A stretch of DNA of 64,000 nucleotides from Hellea sp. (lineage in GTDB: Bacteria; Pseudomonadota; Alphaproteobacteria; Caulobacterales; Maricaulaceae), in assembly GCA_028224375.1 (NCBI GenBank), contig JAOIVW010000011.1, positions 1-64,000 on the forward strand, given 5' to 3'. Of the stretch, positions 8,749 through 17,952 are shown piece by piece. The notes under the pieces were generated by a model that searched no databases, had not been told where the DNA came from, and saw only the letters and a program-made list of their open reading frames with translations. Position numbers and translations under genes: made by a program. Within the stretch, counting starts at the first letter, position 1; each line of letters opens with the position of its first letter.

Positions 8749-9627
8749 ATGAGCCAAGCTGTTTTAGATAAACGCATGAGCGCGGCTGATATTGTCGGTC
8801 AACTCCAAGACGGGATGACTCTCGGTATTGGCGGATGGGGCGCACGTCAAAAACCTATGGCGCTTATCCGCGAGATTGTGAAATCTGATTTGAAAGACCT
8901 TACTATCGTCTCTTATGGTGGCTGCGACGTCGGTATGCTCGCCAGTGCGCGTAAGATTAAAAAGCTTGTTTTCAGTTTTGTATCGCTCGACGCCATTCCG
9001 CTCGAAGCGCATTTCCGCCGTGCGCGGTCTGCGGGTGAATTTGAGGTGATGGAAATTGATGAGGGCATGTTCCAACTTGGCTTGAAAGCCGCCGCGCAAA
9101 ATCTTGATTTTCTGCCCTGTATCGCTGGGCTAGGGACCGATGTGATGACTTATAATCCGCACATTAAAACAATCAAAAGTCCCTATAGCGAAGATCATTA
9201 TGTTGCGATGCCCGCCATCAAGCTGGATGTGGCGCTCTGCCATGTGAGCGAAGCTGATCAGCGCGGCAATAGCTGGATTGGCGGGCCTGATATGTTTTTC
9301 GATGAATGGTTCTGCCGCGCAGCAGATAAAGCCTATTTGACCTGTGAACGTCTTGTCGAAACGAGCGCTTTTAATGATGATCACAAAATCCTGCGCATGC
9401 CGATTGAGCGCAACCTTGTGGCAGGTGTTGCTGAAGTTCCCTTTGGCGCGCATCCGACATCTTGCGGTCCTTACTATGGTTTTGATGTCGCGCATTTGAA
9501 AGCTTATAGCGCCACAGCGAAAGAAGGCTGGGAGGGTTATGTCTCAGAATTTGTTGAGGTAGATGATTATGTTAAATCCGTGGGCGGCGCGGACCATATT
9601 CGTAGCCTCCCGCTGCCGGCATTTTAG
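8749..9627 (+). CDS. ipdA: IpdA-like CoA-transferase-family ring-C hydrolase, alpha subunit
   Basis: A 292-residue class I CoA-transferase alpha-type subunit. It has the N-terminal GMTLGIGGWGARQKPMALIREI and the long C-terminal half typical of IpdA (M. tuberculosis IpdA is also 292 residues). IpdAB is a hydrolase built on the CoA-transferase fold that opens the last steroid ring of COCHEA-CoA. The subunit-beta gene follows after ten bases. It is part of the same transcript as hsaA-C. Confidence 0.82.
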   Translation: MSQAVLDKRMSAADIVGQLQDGMTLGIGGWGARQKPMALIREIVKSDLKDLTIVSYGGCDVGMLASARKIKKLVFSFVSLDAIPLEAHFRRARSAGEFEVMEIDEGMFQLGLKAAAQNLDFLPCIAGLGTDVMTYNPHIKTIKSPYSEDHYVAMPAIKLDVALCHVSEADQRGNSWIGGPDMFFDEWFCRAADKAYLTCERLVETSAFNDDHKILRMPIERNLVAGVAEVPFGAHPTSCGPYYGFDVAHLKAYSATAKEGWEGYVSEFVEVDDYVKSVGGADHIRSLPLPAF

Positions 9628-9637
9628 GAGGGGTATG

Positions 9638-10432
9638 ATGAGCACTGATTACACCCTCGCTGAACTCGCCATTGTTGCGGCGTCCGAAATTTTCCGTGAT
9701 GAAACGCCTGAAGTTTTTGCGACATTGATTGGGACGCTGCCTAAGCTTGCGGGTTATGTGGCCCGCGAAACATTTCTGCCCGGTATGATGATGAGCGACG
9801 GGATTTATTATCTCGCAGCAGAGCCTGTGCCCGTCGGCCCGCGCGGTGACTACCCGATTAAAAAAGAAGGCCGTATCGGTTATGAGCGAGTCTTCACCGT
9901 CATTGCAAAAGGCAATCGCCATGCCTTTGTCGGGCCCGTTCAAGTCGATAAATATGGACAGATGAACTTGTCCTGTATTGGCGATTACGCCGCGCCTAAG
10001 GTCACGATGTTGGGCGTGCGGGGCCTGCCCGGAAATACCGTCAATAACCGCACCTCTATGTTTTTCGCGAGCCATAATAAACGCGCCCTTGTCGCGGATG
10101 AAGTCGATATGGTGAGTGGGGCTGGCTATAATCCCGCGCGTTATCCTAATGGAACATACCCGCGCGGGTTGGACCATCGGCAGATAATAACAAATCTTTG
10201 TGTGCTTGATTTCGAAGGACCAGATCACGCCATCCGTGTGCGGTCTTTGCATCCCGGCGTGAGTTTTGAAGAGGTACAGGATAATACGGGTTTTGAGCTT
10301 GTCAGGCCTGATGACATACCACAAACCGCCGCGCCGACACAGGTGCAACTGGATATCATTTCAAAGTGGGATCCTAAAAACCTACGGAGCTATATCTTTA
10401 AAGATAACCCAGCTGGAGTTCGCGCATCATGA
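9638..10432 (+). CDS. ipdB: IpdB-like CoA-transferase-family ring-C hydrolase, beta subunit
   Basis: A 264-residue beta-type CoA-transferase subunit that pairs with the preceding gene. I place the start at ATG 9638 because AGGAGGGG lies just upstream; the open frame continues further but would invade ipdA. TYPRGLDHRQIITNLCVLDFE and GVSFEEVQDNTGFEL are typical of the IpdB half. Together the pair would hydrolyse the final carbon ring during steroid C/D degradation. Its end overlaps the next crotonase gene by four bases. Confidence 0.82.
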   Translation: MSTDYTLAELAIVAASEIFRDETPEVFATLIGTLPKLAGYVARETFLPGMMMSDGIYYLAAEPVPVGPRGDYPIKKEGRIGYERVFTVIAKGNRHAFVGPVQVDKYGQMNLSCIGDYAAPKVTMLGVRGLPGNTVNNRTSMFFASHNKRALVADEVDMVSGAGYNPARYPNGTYPRGLDHRQIITNLCVLDFEGPDHAIRVRSLHPGVSFEEVQDNTGFELVRPDDIPQTAAPTQVQLDIISKWDPKNLRSYIFKDNPAGVRAS

Positions 10433-11343
10433 GCAATGAAACAGTTCCAAAAGTCGACGCCGATATCGTCTATGAGGAAGAGCATCCTGTCCTATATGAG
10501 GCGAAAGACGGCATCGCTTATCTGACGCTTAACCGCGTGAAATATCACAACAGCCAAAATTCACAGATGCTCTATGCTTTGGACGATGCGTTTTACCAAG
10601 CAACGGGTGATGATGATGTGAAGGTGATTGTCTTACGAGCGAATGGTAAGCATTTCTCAGCAGGGCATGATATTGGCACACCTGGCAGAGACTTTCATCA
10701 GGGACGGGATGATCGCCGCTCGATGAATTATAATCACGACAATAAACCTGGCGCTGAAAAAGCCTATGTGCGCGAGCAGGAAGTCTATCTGGAATTTTGT
10801 CGCCGCTGGCGGGCGGTGCCCAAGCCAACAATCGCGCAGGTGCATAAGGGCTGTATTGCTGGCGGGCTAATGCTCGCTTGGGTTTGCGATCTTATCGTGG
10901 CTTCTGATGATGCTTTCTTTCAGGACCCTGTTGTTCAAATGGGGTTTCCGGGGGTTGAATATTTCGCTCATCCCTATGAGCTGAATGTGCGCCAAGCCAA
11001 AGAGTTTTTACTGCTAGGTGAACGCTGGTCGGCTGAGCGTGTTCTCGCGGCGGGTATGATCAATAAAGTTGTTCCCAGAGAAGAGCTTGAAAGCGCTGTG
11101 CAAAACTGGGCGGAAAAGCTCGCCGCTCAACCACGTCTTGCTATGGCTCTGACGAAGCAGGCCTGCAACCAAGCCGAAGATATGATGGGCAAGCGAAACA
11201 CAATGGATGCCGTTTACGGCTATCACCATTTTGCGCACGCCAATAATAGCCTCGTCAAAGGTGATTACATCGCAGGCTTTGACGGCAAGAGTATGGCCCA
11301 AAGCAATAAGCAAAAAAGCTCGAATAAGCAAAAAGAGGGGTGA
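10429..11343 (+). CDS. echA20: EchA20-like crotonase (ring D hydrolase candidate)
   Basis: A 304-residue enoyl-CoA hydratase/isomerase superfamily protein. The oxyanion-hole segments are FSAGHDIG and HKGCIAGGLMLAW. A 40-residue lysine- and arginine-rich insertion follows the first segment, and QDPVVQMGFPGVEYF occupies the usual catalytic strand. EchA20 opens ring D of the HIEC-CoA intermediate and is encoded beside ipdAB in actinobacteria, as here. The lysine/serine-rich C-terminal tail looks disordered. Assignment to EchA20 depends on context as much as on sequence. Confidence 0.68.
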   Translation: MSNETVPKVDADIVYEEEHPVLYEAKDGIAYLTLNRVKYHNSQNSQMLYALDDAFYQATGDDDVKVIVLRANGKHFSAGHDIGTPGRDFHQGRDDRRSMNYNHDNKPGAEKAYVREQEVYLEFCRRWRAVPKPTIAQVHKGCIAGGLMLAWVCDLIVASDDAFFQDPVVQMGFPGVEYFAHPYELNVRQAKEFLLLGERWSAERVLAAGMINKVVPREELESAVQNWAEKLAAQPRLAMALTKQACNQAEDMMGKRNTMDAVYGYHHFAHANNSLVKGDYIAGFDGKSMAQSNKQKSSNKQKEG

Positions 11344-12402
11344 ATGCATACAGCCCTCAATACCTCTTTAACCGATGCGCTCGGTTGCGACTATCCCGTT
11401 ATCCAAACCGCGATGGGCTGGGTGTCGACGGCGCAGCTCGTCACAGCGAGTATTGAGGCGGGCGCCTTTGGGTTTTTAGCGGCAGCGGTCATGTCGCCGG
11501 AGGAATGCGAAGCAGAGATCAAATTAATTAAATCCAAGACGGACAAACCCTTTGGCGTGAACATCCACGCTTTCCAGCAAGGCATTGATAAGATTATAGA
11601 TATGTGCATCGACTATGACGTTGCGGCATTGTCTTACGGGCGCGGTCCATCCCCCAAAATCGTTGAGAAGGTCAAGGCAGCAGGCCTGAAATGTGTTCCC
11701 ACAATAGGCGCGTCTAAACATGCGAGTAAGGCGGTTAAGATGGGGGCAGATATTCTCGTCTGCCAAGGCCAAGAGGGCGGCGGTCATACGGGCGCAACGC
11801 CGACTTGGTTATTGCTGGCGCAAGTCATTGACCAAAATCTTGGCGTTCCTGTGGTGGCTTGCGGCGGGTTTAAAGACGGGCGCGGCCTTGCGGCGGCCCT
11901 AACATTTGGCGCGGACGGGATTGCTATGGGCACACGCTTTATGATGAGCTCAGATAGTCCAACACCTGATGCCACGAAGGCTGAATATTTAAAATCAGAT
12001 GTGCTGAAAATTCCTGTCTCGACAAAGCTCGATGGTCTGCCGCAACGCATGGTTTTAAACGGGACTTTGTCTGATTTGGAGAAATCATCTAAGCTTGGGA
12101 TGCTCATCCGCGCGATGCAGAACGGCATGAAATATAAATCTCAAACGGGGATGAGTATGGGCCAAACCATCAAGACAGCTTGGGGCATGGCAAGCAAAAC
12201 CGATATGACCTTGGGCCAAACAATGATGGCAGGTAACGCGCCGATGATTATCCAAAAAGCGATGGTCGAAGGAAAACCTGATGAAGGCGTTTTGCCGAGC
12301 GGGCAAATTGCAGGCCTGATAGATGATTTGCCAAGCTGCGCGGATATTGTCGGCAAAATAGTCTCCGATGCTGAGGCTAGCTTAAAACGAGTAGGGGCGT
12401 AA
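11344..12402 (+). CDS. ipdC: IpdC-like flavin enzyme (nitronate monooxygenase family)
   Basis: A 352-residue FMN-binding TIM-barrel protein of the 2-nitropropane dioxygenase/nitronate monooxygenase family. The phosphate-binding and product regions appear in ACGGFKDGRGLAAALTFGADGIAMGTRF, and GQEGGGHTG near residue 140 is a family hallmark. In steroid catabolism this family member is IpdC, a double-bond reductase/dehydrogenase acting on a HIC-CoA intermediate; M. tuberculosis IpdC has 355 residues and is encoded next to ipdAB. It begins directly after the crotonase stop codon. Confidence 0.72.
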   Translation: MHTALNTSLTDALGCDYPVIQTAMGWVSTAQLVTASIEAGAFGFLAAAVMSPEECEAEIKLIKSKTDKPFGVNIHAFQQGIDKIIDMCIDYDVAALSYGRGPSPKIVEKVKAAGLKCVPTIGASKHASKAVKMGADILVCQGQEGGGHTGATPTWLLLAQVIDQNLGVPVVACGGFKDGRGLAAALTFGADGIAMGTRFMMSSDSPTPDATKAEYLKSDVLKIPVSTKLDGLPQRMVLNGTLSDLEKSSKLGMLIRAMQNGMKYKSQTGMSMGQTIKTAWGMASKTDMTLGQTMMAGNAPMIIQKAMVEGKPDEGVLPSGQIAGLIDDLPSCADIVGKIVSDAEASLKRVGA

Positions 12403-12403
12403 A

Positions 12404-13162
12404 ATGCCAATCCACACCACCGTCAAAAACAACATCGCCGAAGTCGTCTTTGATTTCCCGCCGGTCAATGCCTTTAACGGCGCAACATGGAATGAAATTC
12501 CGAAGGTCATTGATGAACTTGGCGCGCGCGAAGATGTCAAAGTCATCCTCATTCGCTCTGAGGGTAAGGGCTTTTGCGCAGGTGTCGACATTAAAGAGCT
12601 GGCCCATGATGGCTCGGCCATAGTTGGGGTGAATAAGGGGAATTACCTAACGGGCAAAGCCATCCATCACTGCGAAATGCCTGTCATTGTCGCGGCGCAT
12701 AAATTTATTATCGGCGGCGGCGTGATTATGTGCGGAGCGGCAGATATAGTGATTGCCTCGGATGATGCTTATTTTTCCCTGCCTGAAATTGACCGCGGGG
12801 CCATGGGAGGGGCCGCACATTTACAGCGTATGTTAGGGGTTGCTAAAGTCCGCGCCGCATTTTTAACGGGCGGTAAAATTAGCGCGCAAGAGGCTTACCG
12901 ATTAGGCGGCATTGAAAAAGTTGTCCCTAAAGATGAGCTCGTCGATGAAGCCATGGAGTATGCGAAGGTTTTGGCAGAGAAGTCCCGCGACGCACTTCGT
13001 ATTGCTAAGCAGGCTTTAAACGGGATTGAGCCCTTTGATGTGGATGCCAGCTATCGTTGGGAGCAGGGCTTTACCTTTGAAATGTATATGCATGAGGATA
13101 GCCAAAAGTCCCGTGACGCCTTTGTGGAAACGGGCAAAGCCGCAGACTTTAAAAAGAGCTGA
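12404..13162 (+). CDS. enoyl-CoA hydratase/isomerase family protein
   Basis: A 252-residue crotonase. Oxyanion-hole segments are GFCAGVDIKEL (about residue 60) and HKFIIGGGVIMCGAADIV (about residue 100); LPEIDRGAMGGAAHLQR carries the usual acidic catalytic region. It lies two bases after the IpdC-like gene and overlaps the next dehydrogenase by one base. A hydratase for ring C/D-derived enoyl-CoA is the natural role (an EchA13-like place in the pathway is possible), but sequence alone does not decide. Confidence 0.75.
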   Translation: MPIHTTVKNNIAEVVFDFPPVNAFNGATWNEIPKVIDELGAREDVKVILIRSEGKGFCAGVDIKELAHDGSAIVGVNKGNYLTGKAIHHCEMPVIVAAHKFIIGGGVIMCGAADIVIASDDAYFSLPEIDRGAMGGAAHLQRMLGVAKVRAAFLTGGKISAQEAYRLGGIEKVVPKDELVDEAMEYAKVLAEKSRDALRIAKQALNGIEPFDVDASYRWEQGFTFEMYMHEDSQKSRDAFVETGKAADFKKS

Positions 13163-14316
13163 TGGACATAAATTACACATCCGCGCAAAAACAATTCCGC
13201 GCCGAGGTGCGGGAATGGCTTGCTACGCATGTGCCGAAAACCCGCCTCCCAAGTTTTGATACGGCAGAAGGGTTTGAACTGCACCGCGACTGGGAACGCA
13301 TACTCGCCAAGGACAAATGGGGGAATGTAAATTGGCCCGAGCAATATAGCGGGCGGGGATTAGACCTTATTTCATGGCTGATATTTGAAGAAGAATATTA
13401 CCGCGCTGATGCGCCTTTGCGGGTGAGTCAGAACGGCATCTTTCTCCTCGCGCCGACCATCATGGAATATGGGACAGAGGCGCAAAAGGCGCGGTTCTTA
13501 CCGCCTATGGCCAGCGGGGATGAGATTTGGGCGCAGGCTTGGAGCGAACCGGGGGCTGGGTCTGACATGGCCGCAATCCGCACCAAGGCTGTTCGCGATG
13601 GCGATCATTATGTCGTGACGGGACAAAAGACATGGTCATCCCGCGCCGTCTTTGCCGATTGGTGCTTTGCCTTAGTCAGAACGGAAGAGGGTAGCGAGCG
13701 TCACAAAGGATTGTCGAAACTTCTCATCCCGCTTGATAGTGAAGGCTTAACACGGCGGCCTATAGCGCAGCTAGACGGCGACCCAGGTTTCGCAGAGCTT
13801 TTCTTTGATGAGGTGCGCGTGCCCGCCGAAAACCTGCTCGGCCCCGAACATGGCGGCTGGGGTGTGGCTATGGCGACGGCGGGATTTGAACGGGGTTTGC
13901 TTTTGCGCTCTCCTGCGCGTTTTCAGGCCGCCGCCGAGCGGTTAGTTAAGCTCTATAAAGAACACAAACACCGCCTATCTTCTGGCGTGGGTGAGCAGGT
14001 TATCCAAGCGTGGATGAATACAGAACGCTTCTGTGCGGCGACCTATCAATTGGTCTCGCGTGTGCAAGCTGGCGCGTCTATCAGCTCCGAGAGCAGCGCG
14101 AATAAATTATTCTGGTCGGAGATGGATAGGCACCTTCACCGCACAGCGATGACCATTATGGGCGCGCAGGCCGAACTCGAAGAGGGCCTGGACGCGATTG
14201 ATAATGGACGTTGGCTGGACGGTTATATGTTTTCTCTCGCAGGGCCGATTTATGCGGGCACGAATGAAATTCAGCGCAACATTCTTGCAGAACGCGTCTT
14301 GGGTCTGCCGCGATGA
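13162..14316 (+). CDS. acyl-CoA dehydrogenase, large subunit of a pair
   Basis: A 384-residue acyl-CoA dehydrogenase with the three usual domains; QAWSEPGAGSDMAAIRTKA and TGQKTWSSRA form the FAD/substrate middle domain. The terminal motif reads IYAGTNEIQRNI, so the glutamate of the canonical YEGT catalytic motif is alanine. Steroid-degradation FadE proteins often place the base elsewhere and work as alpha2beta2 heterotetramers with a shorter partner; the shorter gene at 14519 fits. A palindromic repeat lies between the two genes. Confidence 0.8.
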   Translation: MDINYTSAQKQFRAEVREWLATHVPKTRLPSFDTAEGFELHRDWERILAKDKWGNVNWPEQYSGRGLDLISWLIFEEEYYRADAPLRVSQNGIFLLAPTIMEYGTEAQKARFLPPMASGDEIWAQAWSEPGAGSDMAAIRTKAVRDGDHYVVTGQKTWSSRAVFADWCFALVRTEEGSERHKGLSKLLIPLDSEGLTRRPIAQLDGDPGFAELFFDEVRVPAENLLGPEHGGWGVAMATAGFERGLLLRSPARFQAAAERLVKLYKEHKHRLSSGVGEQVIQAWMNTERFCAATYQLVSRVQAGASISSESSANKLFWSEMDRHLHRTAMTIMGAQAELEEGLDAIDNGRWLDGYMFSLAGPIYAGTNEIQRNILAERVLGLPR

Positions 14317-14336
14317 GTGCGCTAACAAATAGACTC

Positions 14337-14489
14337 CCTTCTCCCCGTATGCGGGGGGAAGTACCCGCGAAGCGGGGGATGGGGGGTAGTCTCGATTGTA
14401 GACTAAAATTCGAGACAAGCCGCTACAGCCCCCCATCGACCTTTTGCCAAGAGGCAAAAGCCCACTTCCCCCCGCATACGGGGAGAAGG
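14337..14489. repeat. palindromic intergenic repeat inside the operon
   Basis: A perfect 26-base inverted repeat (14337-14362 against 14464-14489) encloses inner complementary stretches, including ATGGGGGGTAG against CTACAGCCCCCCAT. Together they could fold into one long hairpin of about 150 bases. This is the G/C-rich CTTCTCCCC-type intergenic repeat common in alphaproteobacterial genomes. It fills most of the 202-base gap between two dehydrogenase genes that are expected to form one complex. Confidence 0.85.
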
Positions 14490-14518
14490 CAAGGCCTAGC
14501 GCGTCTGGAGGTCTTTTG

Positions 14519-15415
14519 ATGGATTTTCGTTTCACACAAGATCAGCAAGACCTCATCGATGCCGCCAAATCCTTTTTCGACGGTGAGAACACGCCTGAAC
14601 GTATGCGCAAAATGGCAGCAGGCGAGCAGGTCACTAACCTCTGGCCGCAATTTGCGCAGCTGGGTTTGCTTGGCATTATGGTACCAGAGAGCGCGGGAGG
14701 GTTGGCGCAACAGCTTGTCGTGATGGCAGGTGTTGCCGAAGCGGCAGGCTATGCGGGAGTGTCAGAACCCTATGTTGAAATAGCGGGCATTACCGTGCCT
14801 CACGCCAAAGAGGGTGAGCTTTCAGGGCCCATACAACGTGCGGTCCTAAGTGATTTGCGCCCATACATAGACGCTTTGCTCGCGGAGAATGGTGAAGCTT
14901 TGAACTCGATTGACCCTTTGCGCAATCTGGTCAAAGCGAAAGACGGTAATGATAAAAACGTAGATAGCGTGAACTTTCACGGCGCAGTCCTCACCGCCGC
15001 CCAGCTCATAGGCCTCTCCCAACGCATGGTCGATATGTCTGTAGACTATGCCAAAGACCGTCATCAATTCGGTAAACCTATCGGTTCATTCCAAGCCGTG
15101 AAACATCAACTCGCGAATGTTTACACCCAGATAGAATTTACGCGGCCCATCATTCACCTTGCGGCTATCAAGGGCGGCGCGGCAGTGCATAATGCCAAAG
15201 TCGCTGCGATTGATACAGCTATGCTGGCGGCAGAAACCGCTATTCAAGTTCACGGCGGAATGGGCTATACCTATGAGGTGGACCTGCATCTCTTTATGAA
15301 ACGCGCTTGGGCGCTGTGCGGGGAATGGGGCGACCGGAATTACCATATGAAGAGATTAGAAGATTATGTTTTGAACGGAGATGCCGAACTCGGCCCCGGT
15401 CAAAGTTTTGCTTAG
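14519..15415 (+). CDS. short acyl-CoA dehydrogenase, small subunit of a pair
   Basis: A 298-residue acyl-CoA dehydrogenase homologue, about 80 residues shorter than usual. I use ATG 14519, which follows GGAGG and begins MDFRFTQDQQDLIDAAKSFF, a standard ACAD start; the open frame extends upstream into the palindromic repeat. The middle beta domain is reduced. The C-terminal helical domain is intact (RHQFGKPIGSFQAVKHQLA, HGGMGYTYEVDLHLFMKRAW). Short subunits like this pair with a full-length subunit (13162) in steroid FadE/IpdE heterotetramers. Confidence 0.8.
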   Translation: MDFRFTQDQQDLIDAAKSFFDGENTPERMRKMAAGEQVTNLWPQFAQLGLLGIMVPESAGGLAQQLVVMAGVAEAAGYAGVSEPYVEIAGITVPHAKEGELSGPIQRAVLSDLRPYIDALLAENGEALNSIDPLRNLVKAKDGNDKNVDSVNFHGAVLTAAQLIGLSQRMVDMSVDYAKDRHQFGKPIGSFQAVKHQLANVYTQIEFTRPIIHLAAIKGGAAVHNAKVAAIDTAMLAAETAIQVHGGMGYTYEVDLHLFMKRAWALCGEWGDRNYHMKRLEDYVLNGDAELGPGQSFA

Positions 15416-15424
15416 GAGATTAAA

Positions 15425-16576
15425 ATGGCAGAAGCTTATATTATTGACGCGACCCGCACCCCAACAGGAAAGCGGCGCGGAAGTTTGCAGGATATTCATG
15501 GCGCTGACCTCGCGGCCCATGTCATCAAAGATATCGTCGAGAATAACGATATTCCCCAAGAAGACTATGATGACGTTATTTTTGGCTGTCTTGATACTGT
15601 TGGACCGCTCGCGGGAAATATAGCACGCTCAGCATGGTTGGTTGCAGGCTATGATTTAATTGTGCCGGGCGTGACGATTGACCGCCAATGTGGTTCGTCT
15701 CAGCAATCCGTCCATTTTGCCGCCCAAGCCGTGATGAGCGGGACGCAAGATGTTGTCATCGCTGGCGGTGTCCAAACGATGAGTAAAATTCCGATTGGGT
15801 CCTCCATGATAGCGGGTCAGGCGCTGGGTTTCGATCACGTCTTCCATACCTCTCCGGGCTGGGTGGAGCGCTTCGGGACGGCGCCCGTCAATCAATTTTA
15901 CGGCGCGTCTGAGATTGCCAAGAAATGGGGCTTTTCGCGCAAAGACTTAGAAACCTATTCATTAGCCTCACATCAGCGGGCGGATAAGGCCCGAAGCGAA
16001 GGCTGGTTTGACCGTGAAATCACGCCCATCAACGGCTTGGAGCAGGACGAAACTATTCGCGCGAATACAACAATGGAACGCATGGCAGAGCTTGAAGCTT
16101 TTGATGAGCATGGCCTCATCACAGCAGGCGTGGCGAGCCAGACCTGTGACGGATCTTCGGCGATGCTGATTGCCTCCGAAGGCGCGGTAAAACTATATAA
16201 CCTTAAACCCCGCGCGCGTATCCATCATCTGGATGTAATGGGCGATGATCCCATCTTCATGTTAACGGGACCCATTGCAGCAACCAAGCGCGCATTAAAA
16301 CGTGCGGGTATGAGCGCCAATGATATTGATATTGCTGAATGTAACGAAGCCTTTGCGCCCGTACCCATGGCCTGGATGCAGGAAACAGGAATCCCGCATG
16401 AGAAGACGAATGTAAATGGCGGCGCGATTGCGCTGGGTCATCCGCTCGGCTCTACGGGCACTAAGCTAATGACAACGCTACTGCATGAAATGGAACGCCG
16501 CGAGTCACGCTATGGGCTGCAAACCATGTGCGAGGGCGGCGGCGTTGCTAATGTGACGATTATTGAAAGGCTCTAA
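15425..16576 (+). CDS. fadA6: FadA6-like thiolase
   Basis: A 383-residue acetyl-CoA acyltransferase. The nucleophilic cysteine sits in DRQCGSSQQS (about residue 85). NGGAIALGHPLG holds the catalytic histidine (about residue 339), and MCEGGGVANVTI ends with the second cysteine. In the steroid pathway FadA6 performs the thiolytic step after ring opening. It follows the short dehydrogenase by nine bases with an AGGAG site. The family is certain; the FadA6 role comes from context. Confidence 0.78.
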   Translation: MAEAYIIDATRTPTGKRRGSLQDIHGADLAAHVIKDIVENNDIPQEDYDDVIFGCLDTVGPLAGNIARSAWLVAGYDLIVPGVTIDRQCGSSQQSVHFAAQAVMSGTQDVVIAGGVQTMSKIPIGSSMIAGQALGFDHVFHTSPGWVERFGTAPVNQFYGASEIAKKWGFSRKDLETYSLASHQRADKARSEGWFDREITPINGLEQDETIRANTTMERMAELEAFDEHGLITAGVASQTCDGSSAMLIASEGAVKLYNLKPRARIHHLDVMGDDPIFMLTGPIAATKRALKRAGMSANDIDIAECNEAFAPVPMAWMQETGIPHEKTNVNGGAIALGHPLGSTGTKLMTTLLHEMERRESRYGLQTMCEGGGVANVTIIERL

Positions 16577-16585
16577 TCTCGGCTC

Positions 16586-17035
16586 ATGTCAAACCCGTCT
16601 ATAGACATTCCCAATCTCCTTTACCGCTACGCTAATTTTATCGATGCGGGCGACTTCGCATCTGCAGCGAAGCTCTTTGATAAGGGGTGTGTGGAAGCTG
16701 AAGGATATGAAATAAAAGGGCGGGAAAACATATCCCAATTATGGAAGGATTGGATTTTTCTGTATGACGATGTTCCGCAAACGCGGCACCTAATTACCAA
16801 TCCGATTATTTCTATATCGGACGATCTAACCAATGCGTCATGCCAATCCCAATGGACGGTTTTGCAGGCCACAGAAAGTCTGCCCTTACAGCCGATTGCA
16901 ACAGGGCGTTATGATGATAATTTTGCCTATGCCGATGGAGCGTGGTATTTCACGAGGCGCAAATATGACGGCATAGATTTGATGGGTGATATGTCCCAAC
17001 ACACGCGTAAAGCCCTTAAAGAGACGGAAGAATAA
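16586..17035 (+). CDS. SnoaL-like / NTF2-fold protein
   Basis: A 149-residue NTF2-fold protein (IDIPNLLYRYANFIDAGDFASAAKLF start, then GRENISQLW). It lies between the thiolase and a MaoC-type SDR gene on the same transcript. Like the protein at 89-571 it could be an isomerase, dehydratase or binding protein for a bicyclic CoA ester. No catalytic residues can be named with confidence. Confidence 0.65.
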   Translation: MSNPSIDIPNLLYRYANFIDAGDFASAAKLFDKGCVEAEGYEIKGRENISQLWKDWIFLYDDVPQTRHLITNPIISISDDLTNASCQSQWTVLQATESLPLQPIATGRYDDNFAYADGAWYFTRRKYDGIDLMGDMSQHTRKALKETEE

Positions 17036-17036
17036 T

Positions 17037-17915
17037 ATGTTATTTTGTGAAAACAGAACAGTCATCATAACGGGCGCGGGCGGCGGATTGGGCCGCGCCT
17101 ATGCGCTCGCGCTTGGCGCAGAAGGCGCGAATGTTGTGGTCAACGACATCAATGCAGAAACCGCTCAAGCGACTGTTGAAGCGATTAAAGAGGCGGGCGG
17201 AAAAGCGATCGTCAATCTTGGTGATATCACGAATTATGACAGCGCCTTTGATATTGTGAAATCAGCCATTGACGAATTTGGTGACCTCCATGCTGTGGTC
17301 AACAATGCAGGTAATAATCGCGACCGTATGTTTACCTCACTTTCCGAGGAAGATTGGGACCTTGTTATCAAAGTTCACCTTAAAGGTCATTTCTGCATCT
17401 CTTCTCATGCGGCTAAATATTGGCGTCAACAGAGCAAAGAGGGCAAAGAGGTCAATGCACGGATTATCAATACGAGTTCAGGCGCAGGACTTCAGGGCTC
17501 AGTTGGGCAGACGAATTATTCCGCAGCCAAAGGCGGCATCCTAACGCTGACGCTCAACCAATCGGCTGAGCTTGCCCGTTACGGTATTACGGCCAATGCG
17601 GTCGCGCCTCAGGGACGCACGGGCATGACCGAAGATGTGTTCGCGGATATGATGAAAGTGCCTGAGGATGGCAGCTTTGATAAATATGATCCCGCCAATG
17701 TTGCGCCGCTGATTTGTTATTTGGTCAGTGAGAAGTCGTCTCATGTGAACGGGCATTGTTTTGAAAGCTTTGGCGGAAAGCTCTCTATCGCGGAAGGTTG
17801 GAAAACGGGCCCGGTTAAGGATAAGGGCACGCGTTATGATGTCTCCGAAATTGGAGATGTGATTTCTGAGCTGGAAGGCATCACCACATCAGCGCAGAAG
17901 GTTTACGGGACTTAA
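17037..17915 (+). CDS. SDR dehydrogenase resembling peroxisomal multifunctional-enzyme type
   Basis: A 292-residue short-chain dehydrogenase with TGAGGGLGRAYAL at the cofactor site, NNAGNNRD, and Tyr-x3-Lys in NYSAAKGG. The GRAYAL helix and roughly 290-300 length match the 3-hydroxyacyl-CoA dehydrogenase domain of peroxisomal MFE-2-type enzymes; actinobacterial steroid clusters carry a similar gene (Rv3548c-like). I chose ATG 17037, one base after the SnoaL stop, rather than an upstream ATG inside that gene. Oxidation of a ring-derived hydroxyacyl-CoA is the likely role. Confidence 0.78.
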   Translation: MLFCENRTVIITGAGGGLGRAYALALGAEGANVVVNDINAETAQATVEAIKEAGGKAIVNLGDITNYDSAFDIVKSAIDEFGDLHAVVNNAGNNRDRMFTSLSEEDWDLVIKVHLKGHFCISSHAAKYWRQQSKEGKEVNARIINTSSGAGLQGSVGQTNYSAAKGGILTLTLNQSAELARYGITANAVAPQGRTGMTEDVFADMMKVPEDGSFDKYDPANVAPLICYLVSEKSSHVNGHCFESFGGKLSIAEGWKTGPVKDKGTRYDVSEIGDVISELEGITTSAQKVYGT

Positions 17916-17952
17916 TATGCTGTTTCATTCTATCTCAACACTCAAACTTACC

